A stretch of 64,000 nucleotides of DNA, taken from NCBI RefSeq assembly GCF_002814235.1, contig NZ_PHSU01000004.1, forward strand, positions 186,001 through 250,000, read 5' to 3'. This stretch comes from Pseudomonas sp. QS1027. GTDB taxonomy: Bacteria; Pseudomonadota; Gammaproteobacteria; Pseudomonadales; Pseudomonadaceae. The notes below the pieces were generated by a model. The model worked only from the letters and a program-made list of their open reading frames with translations. It was not told where the DNA came from and searched no databases. Position 1 is the stretch's first letter. Each line of letters starts with the position of its first letter. A program made the position numbers and the translations under genes. Shown piece by piece: positions 1-11,000 of the stretch.

Positions 1-2
1 GC

Positions 3-176
3 GGAGCGTTTATTGCGGAGGCGATCCACGGCGGTCCTGAATGGATCGTCACGCCTGCGATCAAGCATTGGCTGGAGAACTATCTGATGCAAGCCGTCGT
101 TGGACTGATCGCAGGGGGCGTTGCAGTCGCCGTGGCCTGGACCGCAAAGCAGCTGACCCAGCGCGTATCTGGCTAG
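3..176 (+). CDS. C-terminal part of a DUF808 (YedI)-like inner-membrane protein, cut by window start
   Basis: An open frame enters from the left edge and stops at TAG 174-176, giving about 57 residues. The tail contains a hydrophobic glycine/alanine/valine-rich segment (QAVVGLIAGGVAVAVAW) followed by a basic end, as expected for the last membrane helix of a polytopic protein. The DUF808 assignment is inferred mainly from context: a decayed copy of a DUF808 N-terminus lies at 16741 near a decayed copy of the XRE gene that follows this frame. On its own the fragment is too short to prove the family. Confidence 0.5.
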   Translation, partial: GAFIAEAIHGGPEWIVTPAIKHWLENYLMQAVVGLIAGGVAVAVAWTAKQLTQRVSG

Positions 177-182
177 GCCCTA

Positions 183-802
183 GGTGCCGTGCCTGCAAAC
201 ATGATCTAATCAGGCAACAATTTGGGGGCGCGGAAGTCTTTTCGTACGACACCAGCAGGCCGCCCCTCGCAACCCTCAGGTTCTGAATAGGGCTGTCATG
301 GATACCGGTTCACGACTCAAGCTTGTGCGAGAAAGTTACAAGATATCCCAGCGGGAGCTGGCCAGACGCAGCGGTCTGGCCAATGGAACGATTTCGTTGA
401 TCGAATTGAATCGTGTCAGCCCGTCGGTCAGTTCGCTGAAAAAGCTCCTCGAAGGGTTCCCCATGACCTTGGCGGATTTCTTCTCTTTCGACCAACCGGT
501 GGAGGAGCCGCGCTATATCTTCCGCGCCAATGAACAACCTGACCTGGGCCGTGATGGCCTCAGGCTGCTGCTGGTCGGCGCCCAGGTGCCTGGCCGGCAA
601 ATGCGCATGCTGCGCGAGCAGTACGCCCCCGGGGCAGGCTCAGGGGCGGAGCCGATCGTGCATGCCATCGGCGAGGAGTGCGGGTTGGTCACGCGTGGCA
701 CTATCGAGCTGACGGTGGACGGAAAGATCAGCGTGCTGACGGCCGGGGACGGCTATTATTTCCCGACGACGCTACCCCATAGCTTTCGCAACATCGGCCA
801 GG
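183..802 (+). repeat. Left copy of a segmental repeat (XRE-cupin gene and its leader)
   Basis: The leader (GCCTGCAAACATGATCTAAT... through ...TTTTCGTACG) and the first about 50 bases of the gene at 298 recur at 18304-18465. Positions 605-802 then recur at 18466-18652. Bases 348-604 are absent from the right copy. This is the intact member of the pair. Confidence 0.85.
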
Positions 803-846
803 ATGAAGCGGAGATCATCAGCGCCAACACGCCGGCGAACTTTTGA
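298..846 (+). CDS. XRE-family transcriptional regulator with C-terminal cupin domain (PuuR-like)
   Basis: Predicted cytoplasmic DNA-binding regulator of 182 residues. Residues about 6-62 form a classic XRE helix-turn-helix (SQRELARRSGLANGTISLIE), and about 100-180 form a cupin-2 barrel (GEECGLVTRGTIELTVDGK...GDGYYFPTTLPHSFRN). This architecture is known from PuuR and other small-molecule-responsive regulators of polyamine and amino acid metabolism. The effector cannot be read from the sequence. The gene is convergent with the flavin monooxygenase gene, so a role in NRPS control is possible but unsupported. A nonsense-bearing, internally deleted copy of the gene sits at 18416. Confidence 0.85.
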   Translation: MDTGSRLKLVRESYKISQRELARRSGLANGTISLIELNRVSPSVSSLKKLLEGFPMTLADFFSFDQPVEEPRYIFRANEQPDLGRDGLRLLLVGAQVPGRQMRMLREQYAPGAGSGAEPIVHAIGEECGLVTRGTIELTVDGKISVLTAGDGYYFPTTLPHSFRNIGQDEAEIISANTPANF

Positions 847-888
847 TCGCCGAGCGAGCGCTCAGACACGCCCAGTGAGGCCTCTGAA

Positions 889-910
889 CCACCGCCTGCT
901 CAGGCGGTGG
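889..910. terminator. Perfect hairpin between convergent genes
   Basis: Ten-base arms CCACCGCCTG and CAGGCGGTGG separated by CT. The hairpin lies between the XRE gene (plus) and the monooxygenase gene (minus) and overlaps the latter's stop codon at 900-902. There is no strong T-tract on either side, so a bidirectional terminator role is likely rather than certain. Confidence 0.5.
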
Positions 911-2060
911 GTTTGAACGACAGGATGTCGACGTTCTTCTTGCGGAAACTGCTCTGCGGGGTCAGGCGGAAATACCATTCGCGCAGCCAGCAGAGGAATT
1001 TCGACTCGGCCTGTTCAATGCCGCTCATAAAGCGCGCGGCATTGACGATCCCATTGACCCGCGGGTGTCGACGCGCCTGATACTGCGCCAGCGCGTTGCG
1101 CAGGTCCGGCGTTCGCGCCAGGTGCTCGGCCAGCACCACGGCATCCTCAATCGCCTGCGCGGCACCTTGCCCCAGGCTCGGCAACATCGGATGAGCCGCA
1201 TCGCCCAGCAGCACCACATGCCCATCGAAGAATTGCTCCACCGGCTCGCGATCCCGGGCATGCATTTTCAAGATGGCACTCTCGGGCGTGGCCTCGATGG
1301 CCGCGATGACTTCCGCTGACCAACCGGCGTAGGCACTGAGCACCTCCTGCTTGCTGATGCTCAAGGCGGCATCCGCGGCATTGTCGTGGTTGCAGGTTCC
1401 CCACCAGTACGCCTGGCCGTCGCCGACATCGCAGAGCCCGAAGCGCTTGCCGCGTCCCCAGTAGTGCGCCACATAACCCTCGGTCATGACCGGGTGGCTG
1501 AGTGGGGTGACCGCCAGCCAGGCGACATAACCTGAGGATCGTATGGGCGTCTCGCCCAGCATCTGTCGGCGGATAACCGAGTTGAGACCGTCGGCGCCGA
1601 TCAGCAGGTCAGCCTCCTGGGTGCTGCCGTCTTCGAAGCGCACCGTCACGCCATTGGCGTGGTTGGTATAACCTGCGCAGCGCACACCGGTTATCAGCGT
1701 GTCGGGTGCGAGCTGCTGCGCCAGCGCACGCAGCAGCAAGGGCCGCTGGATACTGATACTGGGGTAGCCCAGTTGCTCGCCTATCTCATGAATGGGGATG
1801 CTGGTGATGGGCGCGCCACCCGGTTTCTTGAAAAAGAACTGGCGGATCTCCTGGCCAGCCTGTTCGACCGGAGCATGGGCACCGATCGAATTCAGCGCCG
1901 CCATGGCATTGGCCATGATGGACAAGCCGGTGCCGCCGGTGCGCAGGGTTTGAGCCGCTTCGAAGACCGTGACCTGCCATCCCGCGCGTTGCAGTGCGAT
2001 GCCCGCAGTCAGGCCGCCGACACCGGCGCCTGCCACGATGGCTTTCCTGGGTTCTGTCAT
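900..2060 (-). CDS. FAD-dependent monooxygenase of the NRPS operon (PxaB/LgnC/BraC-type candidate)
   Basis: Group A flavin monooxygenase of 386 residues. It carries the FAD dinucleotide motif GAGVGG at 11-16, the GADG motif at about 155-158 (LLIGADGLNSVIRR) and the GDAAHP motif at 286-291. Its ATG (2060-2058) overlaps the NRPS stop as ATGA, so the two genes are almost certainly translationally coupled and act in one pathway. In bacterial pyrrolizidine pathways (pyrrolizixenamide, legonmycin, brabantamide) a single flavin monooxygenase downstream of a short NRPS oxidatively remodels the released bicyclic product. That role is inferred here from gene pairing and NRPS specificity. Salicylate-hydroxylase-like tailoring of another kind is the alternative. 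Confidence 0.85.
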   Translation of the reverse strand: MTEPRKAIVAGAGVGGLTAGIALQRAGWQVTVFEAAQTLRTGGTGLSIMANAMAALNSIGAHAPVEQAGQEIRQFFFKKPGGAPITSIPIHEIGEQLGYPSISIQRPLLLRALAQQLAPDTLITGVRCAGYTNHANGVTVRFEDGSTQEADLLIGADGLNSVIRRQMLGETPIRSSGYVAWLAVTPLSHPVMTEGYVAHYWGRGKRFGLCDVGDGQAYWWGTCNHDNAADAALSISKQEVLSAYAGWSAEVIAAIEATPESAILKMHARDREPVEQFFDGHVVLLGDAAHPMLPSLGQGAAQAIEDAVVLAEHLARTPDLRNALAQYQARRHPRVNGIVNAARFMSGIEQAESKFLCWLREWYFRLTPQSSFRKKNVDILSFKPTA

Positions 2061-5000
2061 GCTGTTTTCACCTGTAGCGAGTCATTCAAGTCTGACGGGG
2101 CTGTCAAGCCGGCTCTGTTGCCCGCGTTTCCTGTCAGGGCCGCGTCCATGTGTAACTTGATGAATTTGCCAACCCGTTGGATATGGGGATCGCGCATCAT
2201 CGTCAGGTGGTCGCCTTCCACGCCAATGCGCTGTACCTGAGGAGAAACAGAGCGCCATCCGCGGTACGGATCGCTAAAGGCGGTGCCTACCAGTTCGTGG
2301 GGGCCTTGCAGTACCTCGGGCAGCGCTGCATCCGCCGCGAAGAGCGTCACGGGCAAGTCCCGTGGCGGGAAACGGTAGTCCAGCATCCCTTGCCAGTTGG
2401 CATGGAATACCCGGAACAGCTGGTCCAGTGTCGCCACGGTAATGGTGTCGTCGAAAATGCCCTGGTCGATGCCGTGCTGTCGGATCGTCGCGAAGGCTTG
2501 CGAATCGCTCATCGAGGAAAAGTCCAGAGCCTGATAGTCGTATTCCTTCTGACCGTCGCCGCTGAGCAATTCCCACATGAACCAGTTGAGGAACTCGGAG
2601 CGTTCGACCTGCACCCGGCCTTGATTGATACGCACGATGGTGTCGAGCAGGAACACGTTATGCACCAGCCGTCCGCGACGCTGCAACTCGCTCGCCAGCT
2701 CATACGCCACGACGCCGCCATACGACCAGCCACCGATATTCAGCGCGCCGTGCGGTACGACCTGCTCGATGGCATCTGCATAATACACCGCCTGGCCGAG
2801 TACCGATTGGATCGGCTCACGGTCGTCCCAGGTTCCCGGTGCCTGCAGTGCAAGAAGATTGACCTGATCCTTGAGGACGCGCGCCAGGGCGGCATAGCAC
2901 AGCACGTGGCCGCCTATGGGGTGGACCAGAAACACCGGTGGCTTGCCAGGGGCGTTCTTGAAGTCCACCAGCGCGCCAGTAGCCGAGTCTCCGGTTTCGC
3001 TCCTTTGCAGCACCTGGGCGAATTCGGCGATGGTCGGGGCCTGGATGAAGTCGGACAGTGATGGCTCCAGACCTTGATGCATGACCAGCTTCGCTACCAG
3101 TTGCACCGCTTTGAGCGAGTTGCCGCCCACCTCGAAGAAGTTGTCATGGACACTGATCTCTTCCAGGCCCAAGGCTTCCTGCCAATAAGCCTGCAACAAG
3201 TCTTCAGTGGCATTTCGGGGCCCGGTGAAGGGCCGCAGCAGGGTGTTTTGAATCTCTACCTTTTGCAGCTGCCGACGGTCGATCTTGCCGGTGGGGCCCA
3301 GTGGCAGTTGCTCAATGCTCATCAGCGTGTTTGGCACCATGTAATCGGGCAATGCAAGGCGCATCTCCGCCTTGAGTTGATCCAGATCCAGCAGGCGCCC
3401 CGGCATCGTCTGGATAAAGCCCACCAGATAACGGCTGCCATCGTTTGCAGGCTTGTCGATAACGGCGACTTGCCGAATGTCGGCGCCGAATCGGGCGGAG
3501 CCCAGCATGGCCACCTCGATCTCGCCCAGCTCGACGCGGTAGCCGCGAATCTTGACCTGGGCATCACCACGGCCTTGATAGACCAGATCACCCCAAGGCA
3601 GGTAAAACCCGATGTCCCCGGTTTCATATAGCCTGCGGGTCTGGCCCTCCAGTTGCCGATAGACAAAGCGTTCGTCGGTCAGATCGGATCGATCCCAGTA
3701 GCCGTTTGCCAGGCAAGGACCTTCGATAAACAGTCCGCCTATGACGCCGACCTGGCAGGCGTTACCTGCTGCATCCAGGACATGCAGGCGTACCCCGTCT
3801 ACAGGCGTACCGATCGGCGGCATGCTCGGCCAGGTTTCGCTGGCACCTTCAAGCTTGAGGCGCGTGACCACATGCGACTCGGTTGGCCCGTACTGGTTTT
3901 CCACCTGACACTCTTCGAGGCCATCAAGCAGGTCGCGGATCTCACTGGTGATCTTCAACTGCTCACCGGCCACGTTGATCCGGCGCAGCGATACCGGGCG
4001 AATCCCCAATTGCATGGCCACTTCGGCCAGTCCCTGAAAGGCGACGTAGGGCAGGAACAGACGGTTGATCTGCTGCGCGCGGATCAACTTCAACAATTTG
4101 ATGAAGTCATAGCGCAGTGCTTCTTCGATCATCACCAGTTCAGCGCCGCAGGACAGGGTCGAGAGGATTTCCTGGAACGATACGTCGAACGAGATGGATG
4201 AATATTGCAGTGTTTTCAACGAGACGACCGGGTCGATACCCTGCGCCTGCTCGCGGTTCTGCCAGAGGATCAGATTGGTCAAGGCGCGGTGCGGCATGGC
4301 CACACCTTTGGGACGGCCTGTCGAACCCGACGTATACAGTACGTAAGCATTGTCGTCGGCCTCTATGCCCGCAGCGAGCAGGGCAACCCGCTCATGGCTG
4401 CGCCCCGGATCGTTGTCGAACCCTGCGACCACGCTGTCCCAGTGCCGCTTGTGTACGTGCTCCGCCAGTGATACCAGCCGCTTTTCGGACGCGTCGGCGA
4501 ACAGCACCAGGCTTGGCTGCGAATCTTCGAGAATCAGCCGGATGCGATCATCCGGGAAGTTCAGATCAATCGGTACATACGCGGCGCCAGACTGTATGAC
4601 ACCGAGCAAGGCCACGATCAGATCAGGCGAGCGGGGCATCATGAGCGCAACCCGGTCTCCCTGGCCTATTTTGTGCCGGTGCAGCCAGCTCGTCATCTGC
4701 GCACTGGCGTCTCTCAGTTGGCGGTACGATAGCCGGGTCCCGCCGAAGCTCACGGCGGTTTGTTGTTCATGGCGGGCAAAGCTGTCCAGCAACAGACTTG
4801 CCAGATTGTCATGAGCCAATGTGGCGGCCGGGGCTGGCGTGGTCTGCTCGAGAACAGGTGACCATGCCGGTATGCAGGGGCTGGCCTCTGGCGCGTCCAT
4901 GATCAATGCCAGTGTGCGCAACAGGTATTCGGTATAAGCCTGGACCTGGCTTTCGGCGACGCGGGCAGTGCGGTAGTCCATCTTCAAAATCAACGAACCA

Positions 5001-8000
5001 TTGCCCGGATGACGACCCATGGTGGTCAGCAGGTCATAGTTGCTGGCTTCGGTCGTTTCCCAGTCAATGAGGATTCCATCGTCCTGGGCCAGCATGTCGT
5101 TGAGCACATAAAAATCGACATAGTTGAACACCACGTTCAAGGTCACGTCGGTTTCGCGGTGGATCAGCGCGAACGGATAGCGCCGATGACTGAACACCTG
5201 TTGTTCCTGGGCAATCGATTGGCGGACCAGCTCAAGCCAGCTCTGGCCCAGCGTGTTGAAACGCACGGGCAGGGTGTTGAGAAACAGGCCCAGAATCGAG
5301 GCGGCATCCTCAAACTCTGGCCGACCGTGGCTGATGATGCCGCACAGCACTTCTTTCTGGTTGGACATGATGGCTTGTGCAAAGCCGTGAGCCGTCAGCA
5401 AGACCGAGCGCAACGGCAGATCCTGCGCTCGGCAGAACGCCTCGAGCCGGGCCAGGTCAGCCGCCGGCATTTCACGATAGGCCGAGCGGTGCGGTATAGG
5501 GTCCGGGGCGACCGCATGGACCCAACTGGTCATCGACGCGGCGGGCGCCTCGCGCAGGTATTCGTTCCAGAACAGACGATGCTCAGCCGTCACCACAGCC
5601 TCCTGCTCCAGGGCGATGAAGTCGGCTGGCGTGGTGGTCAGGGCGGGCAAAGCGTCTGCCCCCGGTGCCGAGGTGTAGAGTGTGATCAGGTCACGCATCA
5701 GGGTGGCGACGCTCCAGCCGTCGAGAATGGCGTGGTGAAAGCTGAAAACCAGGTCAATGTCGTCCGCCGCGACGAATACGCCGAACTGATACAACGGCGC
5801 CTGATGCCAATCCTGACGGTGACGCTTGCGCTCTTCGACGTAAGTGGAAATCGCCTGTGTCCGCTCGGCGGGGCTCAGAGAGGTGACGTCAATGACGTGC
5901 ACCGGCGACACGACCGTGGCATGCACACGAGCCAGGGGCGTTGCGCTGTGGCTTAGATCAAAGGACATGCGCAAGGCCGGATGACGCTGGATCAACGCGT
6001 TGCACGCCCGGTTCCATGACGCGGCATCCCAGCGCAGGCGTAGCCGGTAGCGAAAGATGTCGTGATAGATCGCCGAGTCCGGGTGCATCATCGAGTGATA
6101 GATCATGCCGACCTGGAGCTGCGAAGCCGCGAACACCTCATCGAACACGCCCTCGCTGGCCAGGCGGATGTCTTCTGATACCTGGGCAAAAGGCTTCACA
6201 TGTTCTACGGGCTGCAATTGCGATGGGGATGCCTGCTGCGCGTTCACAAGCCGAGCCAATTGAGCGATGGTCGGGTTCTGGTAAATCTGCGTCAGCGTGA
6301 ACGCCATGCCTTGCTCACGCGCCTTGATCTGTAGATGGATGACCTTCAGGGAATCGCCGCCGAGCATGAAATAGTTATCATGGACGCCCAGTACATCGCG
6401 TTTCAGGTTGTCTTTCCAGAGCTGCGCCAGAGCCCGTTCCAGTGCCGTGCGCGGTGCTGTCGCGTCGGTGCTGCCCAGGGTCTGTGCGGGTTCGGGCAAG
6501 GCCTTGCGGTCCAGTTTGCCGTTTGCATTGAGCGGGAAGTGCTCCAGCTGAACAAGATACCTCGGCACCATGTAGTCGGGGACGTGCTGGCGCAGTTGCT
6601 CCTGCAGCGCGTGGGCTGGAAGCTCGTTTCCGCTGGCGCTGACCATGTAGCCGATCAGATAGGTATCACCTTCGGTTTCCTGGCGAGCGATCACCACCAC
6701 ATCCCTGACACCTTCGCAGGCCAGCAGATGAGCTTCGATCTCACCCAGCTCGATGCGCAGGCCGCGGATCTTCACCTGGAAGTCATTGCGCCCCAGGTAC
6801 TCGACAGTGCCGTCGGCCAACCAACGGCCCAGGTCGCCGGTCCTGTAGAGACGGGCATTCGGGTCGTCGCTGAACGGGTCGGTCAGGAAACGCTCAGCCG
6901 TCAGTTGTGCCCGGTTCAGATAACCGCGTGCGACTTGAACCCCACCGATGTAAATCTCTCCCGCGACCCCCAGGGGGACGGGCTGCCGATAGGCATCAAG
7001 CAGGTAAATACGGGTGTTGGCAACCGGTTTGCCGATCGGCGTACTGTCGGGCGTGTCGGGGCCCGAGCAGTCCCACGCGGTGACGTCGATGGCCGCTTCG
7101 GTCGGGCCGTACAGGTTGTGCAGCGCGATGTCCGGCAGTTGCGTCTTGAAGCGGCGAACCAGATGCCCGGGCAACGCTTCACCGCTGCACAGCACGCGCC
7201 GCAGGTCACTGAAGCCCTGGCTGTCGCCATGCTCCAGAAAGACATCGAGCATCGAAGGCACAAAGTGCATCAGGGTAATGCCGTGTTCACGGATTACGTG
7301 AGCGATATAGGCCGGATCCTGATGACCGCCTGGCCGTGCCATGTGCAACTGGGCACCGGCCAGCAAGGGCAGGAAGAATTCCCAGACCGATACGTCGAAG
7401 CCGAAGGGGGTCTTTTGCAGGATGCGGTCGGTTTCATTCACCGTGTAGTGGTCTTGCGCCCAAAGCAGGCGATTGACCACGCCACGGTGCTCGTTCATCA
7501 CGCCCTTGGGCGTGCCGGTGGAGCCGGAGGTGTACAGCACGTAGGCCAGATGAGCCGAGGTCAGGCCCGGCACGTGTGGATTGGCAACCGATTGACCGCG
7601 CAATGACTGACAGTCCAGATCAATCACCGGCACCGAAACGCTCGACAGTAGACTCACTGTCGCGCTTTGAGCCAGGACTGCAGCGGGAGCACTGTCCTGC
7701 AGCATGTAGGCAATCCGGTCCGCAGGATAAGTCGGATCCAGCGGCACATAACCGCCGCCTGCTTTCAGGACCGCCAGTAAACCAATGACCATCAACTCGC
7801 TACGCTCGGCGCAGATCGCCACACGGCTATCCGGTTTTACCCCGAGATCGAGCAAGTGATGCGCCAGTTGGTTGGCCCGGTTATTCAGCTCGCGATAACT
7901 CAGGCGGATATCGCCATGCACCACGGCGATCGCTTGCGGCGTGCGCTCGACCTGGGCTTCGAACAACCCGTGGAGTGTCTGCTCCAATGGGTAATCGAAT

Positions 8001-11000
8001 TCAGTGGCGTTGAAGTCGACCATCAGTTGATGGCGCTCCTGCTCCGGCAGGATCGAGAGGCTGTGCAAGGGCGCCTGAGGTGCCTGTTCAAGCGCTTCGA
8101 CCAGGCTTTCCAGTGCGGCCTGCAGGTAATTGCAGACACGCTGCGCACCGATCTCGACAACGGTCTGGGCGTTGAGTATGAAGTCCTCCCCCAGGTCATC
8201 CACGTTCAACGTCAACAGGTAGTTACTGCGTTCCTCGACGTTCAATACTTGAATGCCGGCCCATACTGCGCCGGCTTCCTTGCTCAAGGCTTCGCCGTCA
8301 GTGTGTCGGTAGTTGAGCAGGGCGCTGAACAGGGGCAGATCGCCCGGCACACCGCTGCAGCGCTGCGCCAGTGCCAGCGAGGCATGCTCATGTCCGAGCA
8401 GTGCGGACAGCTGTGCATGAGTGGCTTGAACGCTGGCCTGAGCCCCCTGGTGACCCACGTCGATGCGCATCGGCAAGGTGTTGATGAACATGCCCAGCGC
8501 CCGGTCTGTGCCCGCCGAGCCGCTCATGCGACCTATCAGGACGGTACCGAAGACGACGACATCGCGTCCTGAAAAGCGTCCGACGACCTGGGCCCAGGCC
8601 AGGTGCAGCAGGCTGGCTGCACTTACTCCGGACAGCCGGGCCTGCTTGCGCAGGCGTTGGCTCAAGGTGTTATCAATACGGTGATGGACTTCTTCGATTC
8701 CGCTCCCGTCGCCTTGCACATCGTGCAGGTCGAACGGCAGGGTCGGCTCGTCGATGTCGCCGAGCATGTCGCGGAAGAAGGCTTCATGGGCTTCGAGGCT
8801 GACGCCCAGGCGGGCCTGGGCCACGTAGTTGCGGTACGGCACCGAGGCAGGCAGGTCATCGCCTTGACCCTGCATCAGGGCCTGTATTTCGTCACGCATC
8901 ACTTCCAGGGCGGTGTGGTCGAGCACCAGGTGGTGGCACAGCAGCAGCGAGACGATGCGTTGCTGGGGGGCATCGTAGGCACTCACCAGCCGCATCAACG
9001 GTGCCTGTCGCAGATCCAGGCGATAGTGCCGCGGGTCATAGCGGCGCTGCAGTTGCGTGGCGATATCGCCTTGAGTCGGATCGAGGTCAAGGGTTTCCAT
9101 GGCCAGGGGGGCCTGACGCCACACCACTTGCACCGATTTATCCAGTCCTTCCCAGTGCAGGGAGGTGCGAAGGATATCGTGGCGCTGGATCAGCTGTTGC
9201 AGGGCCTGACTGAATGCGTCCAGACAGGCTTGATCCTGGAAGGCAAAGACGGATTTCAGGACATAGGGATCGCCGCGCTCGGCGGAGAGGTGGTGATAAA
9301 GAATACCTTCCTGCAGCGGTGCCAGGGCATAGATGTCCTGCACGTTGGCCACGCCCCCGGGCACCGTGGCCACGATGCGATCGATAGCGTCCTGGGTGAG
9401 GTCCGCCAGTGGCAGCATCTGCGGGGTAATGCGTTCGCAGTCCCCAGGGATCAGATTGGCAGGTACCACTATTTCCGTGCCGCCGCCCACGGCAGCGGCC
9501 AGGACGGCGAGGGTCGGCTGGCTGAACAGCACGCGAACATCAGCGCTCAGGCCGATCTGGCGCATATGCTCTATCAGCTTGACGGCCAGCAATGAATGCC
9601 CGCCCAGCTCGAAGAAGTGGTCATGGCGACCCACCTGATCGATGCCCAGCAGTTCTTGCCAGATATCGGCGATGGCGGTTTCGGTGTCGCCAATGGGGGC
9701 CTCGTATTCGCGGCTGACCAGCGATGACTGACCGGGAGCGGGCAGGGCGTTGCGATCCAGCTTGCCGTTTGCAGTCAGCGGCAGGGATTCAAGGCGCACA
9801 TAGGCAGCGGGCACCATGTAGTCCGGCAGTTGCGCCTGCAAATGCCCACGCAGTACGTCGGGGCTCACTTCAGCATCAGCGGTGAAGTAGGCCACCAGAC
9901 GCTGGTCTCCCGGCACGTCTTCACGGGCCATGATCACGGCTTCTTTTACCGACTCGTGTGCGGCCAGACGGGCTTCGATTTCACCCAGTTCGATACGGAA
10001 ACCACGGATCTTGACCTGATCGTCATTGCGCCCCAGGTACTCGAGGCTGCCGTCAGCAGACCAGCGCACCAGATCGCCAGTGCGGTACAGCCGGGCACCG
10101 GGCTGTTCGCTGAACGGGTTGGCGAGAAAGCGTTCTTCATTCAGCTCGGGACGATTCAGGTAGCCACGCGCCACCCCGGCGCCACCGACATACAACTCAC
10201 CGACCACGCCCAGAGGCACGGGCTCGCGGCGGGCGTCGAGCACATAAAGCTGCAAATCCGGGATTCGTTGGCCAATCGGGCTGACGCCTGTTCGCTCGGC
10301 ATCGGCGGCCTGCAAGGGGTAATACGTCACATGCACCGTGGTTTCGGTGATGCCGTACATGTTCACCAGTTGCGTCCCGGCGTTGGCTGACCTTGCGTAC
10401 CAGGGCTCGAGGATTGCGCTGTCCAGCGCTTCGCCGCCAAAGATCACTTGACGCAACGAGTGCGCCTGCTGGCTGTCAGCCTGTGCGGCGATCAGTTGGC
10501 GGAAGGCGGAAGGGGTCTGGTTGAGCACCGTGATCCCGGCGTCGCAGATCAGCGCATAGCATTCCTGTGGTGAGCGGCTGACCATTTGCGGGACGATCAG
10601 CAGTTGCCCGCCGTGAACCAGTGCGCCCCAGATTTCCCAGACCGAGAAGTCGAAAGCAAACGAGTGGAACAGTGCCCAGACGTCATCTGCGCTGAAGCCA
10701 AACCACGCGTCGGTGGCCGAGAACAGGCGGGCCACGTTGCGATGCTCGACCTGCACGCCTTTTGGCAAGCCGGTGGAGCCTGAGGTGTAGATCACATAGG
10801 CCAGATGCGAAGAGCCCAGTCCCGGCACGTGCGGATTCTGGACGGATTGCGCCTGCAAAGCGGCATCGTCCAGATGGATGACGGGCAGTGAGCCGAGCGA
10901 CAGCAGGTCCGCTGTCGCGGCTTGTACCAGCACCGCGGCCGGTGAGCTGTTTTGCAGCAGATAGGCCAGACGTTCGGCGGGGTAGGCAGGGTCCAGCGGC

